From the NCBI GenBank assembly GCA_025463965.1, contig JAODBN010000169.1, positions 1 to 20,006 of the forward strand: a stretch of 20,006 nt of DNA, read 5' to 3'. The notes under the pieces were generated by a model. That model was not told the origin of the DNA and ran no database searches. It saw only the letters and a list, made by a program, of their open reading frames with translations. Within the stretch, counting starts at the first letter, position 1, and every line of letters starts with the position of its first letter. Below, one piece after another: positions 14,780 to 20,006 of this stretch. Source of the stretch: Acidimicrobiaceae bacterium (GTDB taxonomy: Bacteria; Actinomycetota; Acidimicrobiia; Acidimicrobiales; Bog-793). The translations under genes and the position numbers were made by a program.

Positions 14780-16717
14780 CTAGCCGCAGGGGTTGGGCCG
14801 CGCGACCGGAGCCATGGCACGCTCGATGGCCCCACTTCCGTCGAGGGCCGTCCAGTACTCGAGCTGGGCGCTCGAGTTCCACGTCCACAGCAGCCAGCCG
14901 GTGACCGAGAAGCCGCCGAGGCGGCAGGTCTGCTGCTGCCACTGCACGACCGCCTTCGCCGCCACAGCGGGGGTGGCGTAGCTCGAGCGTGCCGCGCCGA
15001 ACTCGCCCATGATCACCGGCTTGGTGGTGCTAGCGGCGTTGAAGCTGTCGATCTGCTGGGCCAGGGTGCCGAGGTTCGAGTAGGCGTGGACATCGACGAA
15101 GTCGTTCAGCGCGTTGGCCCCGAACACCGCCTGGGGCCGCACGGTCCACTGGGGCCGCTTGGCGTTGATCGACGGGGCGTAGAAGCCCACGCCGACAAGG
15201 CTGCCGGGGACCAGGCGGTGCAGCTCGGCGGTCATGGTGTTCATCCAGTAGAGGAGGCTGCTGTCCTCCATGGCCGCGCGAGACGCCGCGCTCGCCATGT
15301 TGAAGGTTCCGCCGTCGGCCACCTTCACGAGGCCGGACTTCCAGCTGAGCGGAGCGGTCTTGTTGTCCCAGTTCTGCTCGCCGGCGAGCTCCCACATCAC
15401 GTCAGACAACGGCGCGCCACCGGTTCGCAGGGCCGAGACGAGGTCGCTCAGGTAGCGCTCCTTGCCCTTGATGGCGGCGGGGCTGAGGAAATAGAGGTTG
15501 GACAGGCCGTAGCGGGCGTCGTTGCGAGGCGTGTAGGCCGGGCTGCTCGGCAGCTCCCCGGTGACGAGCAGGACCCGGATGCCGTCCTGTTGGGCGGTCC
15601 TGATGAAGTTCGCCATGTTGGCCACGTAGCCCGGGTTGAGGCCCTTGGCGGCGGCCACCCCGTTCACGTTCACGAACACCCGGACCGAGTTGTAATGCAG
15701 GCTCGCCATCTGGGCGAGGGTCTTGGCCACGAGCACGTGGTTGTAGAGCGAGGTCGAGAAGGTGTCGTTCAGGTAGTGCTGCACGCCCGCCACCATCTGG
15801 GAGCGGACCGGCTGGTAGTCGAAGCCGCGCATGCGGTAGATCGCGCCGCTCGGCGCGGTGGTGAGCGAGCCTCCGTGGAGGCGGTGCACTGCGGTGAGCT
15901 CGGGGGTGACCGGCATCCACGAGGACCACGTGCCGCCGAGGCTGCGGGTCCGCACATAGCGCGGTGCTGCTGCGGTCTTGGCCGACAGCACCTCGTTGAC
16001 CTGTGAGTAGCCCCGGCGGGTCGTCGGGCTGATCGTGGTGGTCACCCCGCCGCGAGTCGCTGGGGCGATCTGCACCGAGGCGATGCCCGAGACGTTCTCC
16101 GAGGCGACGACGCGGACCCGGAAGGCGCCCTTGGTCCTCGGAAGCAGCTGCGCGTCCGACATCGTCGGCGTCGTCTCGTCAAGCACGATGTGCGCGCTGG
16201 CGCTCACCGGGCTGATGTTCGGCCCCGTGAACTGCACATAGACAGTCCTCGTCGCCGCGGCGAGCGTCGCCACGGTTTCGCTCCGGGTCGGCACCACCAC
16301 CGGGATCGTGGTGCTCGTGGTGGTCGGGCTGGTGGTGGTCGTCGTCGTCCCCCCGCTGGCGGAGAGAGCCGTCTTCGAGAGCGTCCAGGACGCCGACGTG
16401 GCCGGAGCGATGGTCCGGGTCCCCCCGGCCGCGTCGAAGGCGCTGTCGTTCGACACCTGCGCGGCGGTGGCCCCGGTGGGCCACACGAGGTTCAAGGTGA
16501 CGAGCTGGGTGGCGGTCGCGTAGTTGCCGCGGTCGATGGTGACGCCCACGGTGGTGATGCCGGGTCCTGCGAGACGGGGGGCGGAGGCACCAGCGTTGGA
16601 CGGAGCGAGCAGCACCTCGCCGGCGACGGGCACCACGGCGAGGAGCGCGAGGGCGCCCGGGATCGCGCTCAGGCGCCCGAGATGACGTGGTGCGCGGCGG
16701 TTCGCGAGCAGCGGCAA
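14780..16717 (-). CDS. Secreted TIM-barrel glycoside hydrolase (clan GH-A, GH5-like) with Ig-like N-terminal region
   Basis: A predicted exported enzyme acting on an extracellular polysaccharide or glycoside; the substrate is unknown. The 645 residues start at a TTG (16717) with GGAG 10 bases upstream. Residues 1-46 form a signal peptide (basic NRRAPRHLGR, a hydrophobic core, possible cleavage after NAGASA). Residues 47-280 look like beta-sandwich repeats (TVYVQFTGPN...VLDETTP), interrupted by a Thr-rich stretch at 124-144. From about 290 there is a TIM barrel: MRGFDYQP, HYNSVRVFVNV, WELAGEQNW with presumed acid/base E447, FVDVHAYSN, KPVIMGEFGA with presumed nucleophile E572, and LLWTWNSS. 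Clan GH-A enzymes normally have Asn before the acid/base Glu; here it is Gly. No close named family came to mind. It shares direction with the SDR gene, but a hairpin lies between them. Confidence 0.78.
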   Translation of the reverse strand: MPLLANRRAPRHLGRLSAIPGALALLAVVPVAGEVLLAPSNAGASAPRLAGPGITTVGVTIDRGNYATATQLVTLNLVWPTGATAAQVSNDSAFDAAGGTRTIAPATSASWTLSKTALSASGGTTTTTTSPTTTSTTIPVVVPTRSETVATLAAATRTVYVQFTGPNISPVSASAHIVLDETTPTMSDAQLLPRTKGAFRVRVVASENVSGIASVQIAPATRGGVTTTISPTTRRGYSQVNEVLSAKTAAAPRYVRTRSLGGTWSSWMPVTPELTAVHRLHGGSLTTAPSGAIYRMRGFDYQPVRSQMVAGVQHYLNDTFSTSLYNHVLVAKTLAQMASLHYNSVRVFVNVNGVAAAKGLNPGYVANMANFIRTAQQDGIRVLLVTGELPSSPAYTPRNDARYGLSNLYFLSPAAIKGKERYLSDLVSALRTGGAPLSDVMWELAGEQNWDNKTAPLSWKSGLVKVADGGTFNMASAASRAAMEDSSLLYWMNTMTAELHRLVPGSLVGVGFYAPSINAKRPQWTVRPQAVFGANALNDFVDVHAYSNLGTLAQQIDSFNAASTTKPVIMGEFGAARSSYATPAVAAKAVVQWQQQTCRLGGFSVTGWLLWTWNSSAQLEYWTALDGSGAIERAMAPVARPNPCG

Positions 16718-16902
16718 AACGGTCGTTCTCCGATCGGTCTCGTCCGAAGGGGTCGATCGATCCCTCCGGCAACCGGCACTGCCGGCCTCTCAAGGGAACC
16801 ACGGTAACGGCGCCGCGCGGCGGATTTAGGTCGCTCGATGGCGGCGCACCCCGTGCGAGACGTCCTGTTTGGGCTCCCGAGCTGGGGTTCCACCCGAGCG
16901 AA

Positions 16903-16929
16903 GAATCGGCCTGAATTGCCGATTCAGGC
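16903..16929 (-). terminator. Overlapping hairpins at the end of the SCP-2 gene
   Basis: Two perfect 8-bp stems share bases and cannot form together: GAATCGGC/GCCGATTC (16903-16910 with 16918-16925, loop 7) and GCCTGAAT/ATTCAGGC (16909-16916 with 16922-16929, loop 5). The stop codon of the minus-strand SCP-2 gene (16924-16926) sits inside. On the minus strand CGATTCTTCG follows the second stem. Likely a terminator. Confidence 0.5.
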
Positions 16930-17328
16930 GGTTATCGCCCGCAATTCCTCGGCGACTTCCGCCTGGGCGCCGCCCGGCGGGACCGACTGATACTGGAGCA
17001 GCTTTGCCAGATCGCCCTCGACACGGATCGTGCCCGCCATGAAGGCCTGCAGCGCCGCCTGGCCGTCGCCGTCGACGAGGACCGCCCGGGCGGTCGGGTA
17101 GTCGAGGACGACTCGGACGTCCGGCGACTCGAGGTGGCCGAGCTCGATCTCGAGGGTGCCCCCGGAGGTGTCCAGATGCGCCTCCACCCGGCCGTCTCCG
17201 AAGGGCACCTGCTCGACGACGAGATTCATGCGGACCTGCACGGTGGCCTGGGCCCCTGACTCGTGGCGGGCGCGGATCTCGCGGGCCGCTGCGATCCAGT
17301 CGTCGCTCAAGAAGAGGTGCTTTGGCAT
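16924..17328 (-). CDS. SCP-2 sterol-transfer-like small protein
   Basis: A 134-residue cytoplasmic protein resembling the SCP-2 fold, a small alpha/beta domain that binds lipids or acyl chains in a hydrophobic pocket. The pattern fits: an N-terminal amphipathic stretch (LSDDWIAAAREIRARH), beta strands around VQVRMNLVVEQVP and TLEIELGHL, then VRVVLDYPTARAVLVDGDG and the helix plus strand AALQAFMAGTIRVEGDLAKLLQ, the segment most typical of SCP-2 proteins. There is no signal peptide and no catalytic motif. ATG 17328 (MPKHLFLSDDW) is chosen over longer readings because they are Pro/Gly-rich and a -10-like TAGTCT lies 8 bases upstream. It is divergent from the esterase across 88 bases, so the two could be co-regulated. 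The ligand is unknown. Confidence 0.78.
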   Translation of the reverse strand: MPKHLFLSDDWIAAAREIRARHESGAQATVQVRMNLVVEQVPFGDGRVEAHLDTSGGTLEIELGHLESPDVRVVLDYPTARAVLVDGDGQAALQAFMAGTIRVEGDLAKLLQYQSVPPGGAQAEVAEELRAITA

Positions 17329-17342
17329 TGGGCCCGAGACTA
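17329..17342 (-). promoter_or_regulatory. Leaderless-type -10 element of the SCP-2 gene
   Basis: On the minus strand TAGTCT (plus 17337-17342) matches TAnnnT and is followed by 8 bases and the ATG. There is no ribosome site between. It supports both this start and leaderless transcription. Confidence 0.5.
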
Positions 17343-17404
17343 TCGGGCCGCGCAGGAGCCGCTCGGGCGGGCCGGCGGCTTCTCGGGCGCCCGGTGTGGC
17401 TGGG

Positions 17405-17416
17405 TACGATGCTGCC
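17405..17416 (+). promoter_or_regulatory. Leaderless-type -10 element of the esterase gene
   Basis: TACGAT (17405-17410) is a good -10 match, 6 bases before the ATG at 17417, with no Shine-Dalgarno sequence. It would be the promoter of an esterase-gatC-gatA-gatB transcript. Confidence 0.5.
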
Positions 17417-18169
17417 ATGCCCGGCACGCTCCTCCCTGGCGCCGCGCCCTTCTCCGCCTCCAACGGCAGCGTGGGGGTGCTCGTCCTCCACGGCTTCACG
17501 GGCAGCCCGCGCTCGATGCGCTCGCTCGCCGAGGTGTTCGCGGACGCCGGCTTCTCCGTCGAGCTGCCCTTGCTGCCCGGCCACGGGACGGAGGTGGCCG
17601 ATCTCGTCCCGTGCCGCTTCGCCCACTGGTCCGGTGCGGTCGAGGGCGCCTATCTCGAGCTCGCCGCCCGCTGTGACGCCACGGTGGTGGCGGGCCTCTC
17701 GATGGGCGGGACCCTGGCCTGCTGGCTCGCCGAGCGCCATCCCGAGCTCGCCGGGCTCGTGCTCGTGAACCCGTTGGTGAAGCCGCCGGCCGAGTCCCTC
17801 GTGGCCATGCTCCGCCAGGCGGTGGCGGCCGGGACAGAGCTCATGCCCTCGATTGGCTCGGACGTGGCCAAAGAGGCGGTGCAGGAGGGGAGCTACGACG
17901 CCACGCCGATCGCGGCGTTGATCTCGCTGTTCGAGGCCACCGTCGAGGTGGCGGCCCAGCTGCACGAGATCGTCTGTCCAGTCCTCTTGTTCAGCTCACG
18001 GACCGACCACGTCGTGCCGACCGAGTCCGGGGACCTCCTCCAAGAGCGCGTCGCCGGCCCGCTCGAGCGGGTGCATCTCGAGGCGAGCTACCACGTGGCG
18101 ACCTTGGACCACGACGCGGCCGAGATCGAAGCGCGCGCCGTGGCCTTTGCACAGAAGGTGGCGGCCTGA
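17417..18169 (+). CDS. Alpha/beta hydrolase, Est30-like carboxylesterase / monoacylglycerol lipase
   Basis: A cytoplasmic serine esterase of the Est30 family, which cleaves short-chain esters or monoacylglycerols. The 250 residues include VLVLHGFTGSP (oxyanion hole, 21-31), LPGHGTE, the nucleophile elbow GLSMGG with S95, LVLVNPLV, SRTDHVVP with D196 and SYHVATLD with H225, so the triad S95-D196-H225 is complete. ATG 17417 is preferred over longer in-frame readings, which would overlap the divergent SCP-2 gene. The stop overlaps the gatC ATG by one base, so it is very probably the first gene of the gatCAB operon here. A link with the divergent SCP-2 lipid-binding gene is conceivable but unproven. 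Confidence 0.88.
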   Translation: MPGTLLPGAAPFSASNGSVGVLVLHGFTGSPRSMRSLAEVFADAGFSVELPLLPGHGTEVADLVPCRFAHWSGAVEGAYLELAARCDATVVAGLSMGGTLACWLAERHPELAGLVLVNPLVKPPAESLVAMLRQAVAAGTELMPSIGSDVAKEAVQEGSYDATPIAALISLFEATVEVAAQLHEIVCPVLLFSSRTDHVVPTESGDLLQERVAGPLERVHLEASYHVATLDHDAAEIEARAVAFAQKVAA

Positions 18170-18471
18170 TGTCCGGAGAGATCTCGGTCGAGGAGGTGGC
18201 GCACGTGGCGCACCTCGCGCGCCTCGAGCTCGACCCCGACGAGCTCGCCCGCTACGCCGAGCAGCTCTCAGCAGTCCTCGAGCACGTGGAGGCGGTGCGG
18301 CGCCTTGACACCGCAGAGGTGCCGCCGACCTCGCACGCGCTCGAGCTTCGCAACGTGCTGCGCCCCGACGAGATCCGGGCGTCGCTGTCGCCCGAGGAGG
18401 TCCTCGCCTGCGCACCGGCGGTCGAGTCGGGGCGCTTCAAGGTCCCTCGGATTCTCGGCGAGGCCCCGTGA
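18169..18471 (+). CDS. gatC: Asp-tRNA(Asn)/Glu-tRNA(Gln) amidotransferase subunit C
   Basis: GatC is the small subunit that wraps around and stabilises GatA in the GatCAB complex. GatCAB converts misacylated Glu-tRNA(Gln) and Asp-tRNA(Asn) to the amidated forms. The 100 residues show the family pattern: EISVEEVAHVAHLARLEL at the start, a helix with YAEQLSAVLEHVE, the linker TAEVPPTSH and the ending ESGRFKVPRIL. It begins within the esterase stop (1-base overlap) and ends in a 4-base GTGA overlap with gatA, so translation is coupled. Confidence 0.96.
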   Translation: MSGEISVEEVAHVAHLARLELDPDELARYAEQLSAVLEHVEAVRRLDTAEVPPTSHALELRNVLRPDEIRASLSPEEVLACAPAVESGRFKVPRILGEAP

Positions 18472-19979
18472 CCGGCCGGTCGAGCAGCTCGGAAAGCTTC
18501 GCGGGCGGGGCGGCGGCGCTGGGCGCGCGCGTGCGTGCCGGCGAGGTCAGCGCCCGTCAGGTCGTGGAAGCAGCCCTCGAAGAGCTCGCCGTGAGCGAGC
18601 CCTCCCTGCACTGCTTCAACCTCGTGACCGCCGACGCCGCGCTGGAGGCCGCCGACGCGGTGGACGCCACGGTGGCGCTCGGTGGCGACCCCGGCCCGCT
18701 GGCGGGAGTGCCCATCGCGCTGAAGGACAACCTGTGCACCCGGGGCGTGGCCACCACGTGCTCGTCGCGGATCCTCACGTGCTGGGAGCCGCCCTACGAC
18801 GCGACGGTCGTGCGCCGCCTGGCCGCCGCCGGGGCGGTCAGCCTCGGAAAGACCAACCTCGACGAGTTCGCCATGGGGTCTTCGACCGAGACCTCGGCGA
18901 CGGGACCCACCCGCAACCCGTGGGACCTCTCCCGGGTCCCGGGCGGCTCGTCGGGCGGGAGCGCGGCCGCGGTCGCCGCCGGCCTCGTGCCGCTCGCCTT
19001 CGGATCGGACACCGGCGGCTCGATTCGCCAGCCAGCGGCCCTGTGCGGGGTCGTCGGGCTCAAGCCCACTTACGGCCTCGTGTCGCGCTACGGCCTCGTC
19101 GCCTTCGCCAGCTCGCTCGACCAGATCGGGCCGCTCACGCTGACCGTTCGCGACGCCGCAGTGGCCCTCCAGGTCATCGCCGGCCACGACCCGCTCGACT
19201 CCACCTCACTCGACCTGCCGGCGGCGGACTACACCGCGGAGCTCGGCCGCGGGGTCGAGGGACTTCGTGTCGGGGTGATCTCGGACTTCCTCCCGGACGC
19301 CAGCGCCACCTGCTCGGGCGCAGTGCGCCAGGCGGCGGAGGCCCTCTCGTCGGCCGGAGCTCGAGTCGAAGAGGTGGACATCCCCGAGCTGCTCCACGGC
19401 CTCTCCGCCTATTACCTCATCGCGCCGGCGGAGGCCTCCTCCAACCTCGCCCGATACGACGGGGTCCGCTACGGGCTGCGCGTGGAGGCAGACGACGTGG
19501 CGACGATGAACGCGAAGACCCGCGCCGCGGGGTTCGGGCCCGAGGTGAAGCGCCGGATCATGCTCGGCACCTACGTGCTGTCGGCCGGCTACTACGACGC
19601 CTACTACGGCCAGGCACTGCGGGTCCGCACCCTCATCGTGCGCGCCTTCGAGCGCGCGTATGAGCGATTCGACGTGCTGCTCGCCCCGACGACGCCGTCC
19701 GTGGCCTTCCCGCTCGGAGCCAAGACCGCCGACCCGATCGAGATGTACCTCTCCGACCTGTTCACCATCCCGACGAACCTCGCGGGGCACCCGGCCGTCA
19801 GCGTGCCCTTCGCGCTGGGCGAAGAGGGCCTGCCGGTCGGCGTGCAGGTGCTGGCGCCAGCGCTCGGCGAGGCCGTCATGCTGCGCACGGCCGCAGCCCT
19901 CGAGGCCGCCGCCGACCCGGGCGCTCGCGGACCGGTCCGGCCCCAGCTCGGCGAGGCGCTCGAGGGGGCGGTCTCGTGA
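18468..19979 (+). CDS. gatA: Asp-tRNA(Asn)/Glu-tRNA(Gln) amidotransferase subunit A
   Basis: GatA is the amidase subunit of GatCAB; it hydrolyses glutamine and channels ammonia to GatB. The 503-residue protein has the amidase-signature triad: K86 in ALKDNLC, S161 in GGSSGGSAAA and nucleophile S185 in SDTGGSIRQPA. Spacing matches the K79/S154/S178 triad of S. aureus GatA shifted by 7. Other family pieces are GKTNLDEFAMGSSTE, GLKPTYGLVSRYG, DQIGPL and LAGHPAVSVP. GTG 18468 overlaps the gatC stop by 4 bases (GTGA), and the same GTGA arrangement joins its own stop to gatB. Confidence 0.97.
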   Translation: MTGRSSSSESFAGGAAALGARVRAGEVSARQVVEAALEELAVSEPSLHCFNLVTADAALEAADAVDATVALGGDPGPLAGVPIALKDNLCTRGVATTCSSRILTCWEPPYDATVVRRLAAAGAVSLGKTNLDEFAMGSSTETSATGPTRNPWDLSRVPGGSSGGSAAAVAAGLVPLAFGSDTGGSIRQPAALCGVVGLKPTYGLVSRYGLVAFASSLDQIGPLTLTVRDAAVALQVIAGHDPLDSTSLDLPAADYTAELGRGVEGLRVGVISDFLPDASATCSGAVRQAAEALSSAGARVEEVDIPELLHGLSAYYLIAPAEASSNLARYDGVRYGLRVEADDVATMNAKTRAAGFGPEVKRRIMLGTYVLSAGYYDAYYGQALRVRTLIVRAFERAYERFDVLLAPTTPSVAFPLGAKTADPIEMYLSDLFTIPTNLAGHPAVSVPFALGEEGLPVGVQVLAPALGEAVMLRTAAALEAAADPGARGPVRPQLGEALEGAVS

Positions 19980-20006
19980 GCACGACCGCTGCGGCGCCCT
20001 ATCTCG
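19976..20006 (+). CDS. gatB: Start of amidotransferase subunit B (GatB), cut by the window edge
   Basis: Only ten codons are visible (MSTTAAAPYL), starting at a GTG that overlaps the gatA stop by 4 bases. The identity rests on position: gatB is the expected third gene of the gatCAB operon, and the gatC-gatA junction uses the same GTGA overlap. In some actinobacteria another gene, such as pfkA, lies between gatA and gatB, so the call needs the downstream sequence. Confidence 0.65.
   Translation, partial: MSTTAAAPYL

Noticed and set aside
14756..16006. A 416-residue open frame on the plus strand opposite the glycosidase gene
   Set aside because: It is composed of Gly/Ala/His/Val-rich low-complexity sequence without motifs. 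The minus-strand frame has a signal peptide and glycosidase motifs. High GC readily gives such antisense frames.
16773..16785. Dyad CCGGCACTGCCGG upstream of the glycosidase gene
   Set aside because: It is a short GC-only palindrome of a kind expected often at this base composition, with no promoter element placed next to it.
1..20006. CRISPR arrays, tRNA or rRNA genes, insertion sequences, toxin-antitoxin or phage-defence genes
   Set aside because: I looked on both strands and found no spaced direct repeats, clover-leaf sequences, transposase motifs or defence-type proteins.

Overview
The window is high-GC DNA with densely packed genes, many GTG starts, 1- and 4-base stop/start overlaps and hairpins that lack U-tracts. 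It looks like a chromosomal segment from an actinomycete-type bacterium (Actinomycetota). The order cysteine desulfurase - mnmA - ligA ... gatC - gatA - gatB follows the order I recall from actinobacterial chromosomes. The MurA fragment carries Asp in place of the usual active-site Cys, as in mycobacteria. Several genes have a TAnnnT-type -10 element only 6-8 bases before the start codon, the hallmark of leaderless transcription common in that phylum. A lineage such as Acidimicrobiia is possible, but I cannot fix it from the sequence. I see no tRNA, rRNA, CRISPR array, insertion sequence or phage gene.

Layout. Bases 1-956 hold the end of murA (peptidoglycan precursor synthesis). Bases 967-4138 hold a trehalose synthase (treS) and a maltokinase-family protein, the TreS-Mak pair that normally turns trehalose into maltose-1-phosphate for the GlgE glucan pathway. 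Here the kinase has lost its apparent metal-binding residues and may be a pseudokinase. galT (minus) runs into it tail to tail. From 5226 come a small membrane protein and a membrane-anchored alpha/beta hydrolase. They are followed by a tRNA thiolation and repair block: cysteine desulfurase (sulfur donor), MnmA (tRNA 2-thiouridylase) and the NAD-dependent DNA ligase LigA.

Bases 11581-17328 hold genes with no obvious link to the conserved block: a membrane Ser/Thr kinase with four PASTA repeats, a YghA/GSP39-like dehydrogenase (minus), a secreted TIM-barrel glycoside hydrolase (minus) and a short SCP-2-type lipid-binding protein (minus). An Est30-like esterase at 17417 is divergent from the SCP-2 gene and runs by a 1-base overlap into gatC, gatA and the first codons of gatB, the glutamyl-tRNA(Gln)/aspartyl-tRNA(Asn) amidotransferase operon.

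Most genes are ordinary housekeeping genes. The points most worth a second look are the degenerate maltokinase beside an intact TreS, the unusual secreted glycosidase (Gly-Glu where clan GH-A normally has Asn-Glu, and a Thr-rich insert inside an Ig-like domain), the His/Asp/Glu pentapeptide repeat next to the membrane in the PASTA kinase, and the set of leaderless promoters.
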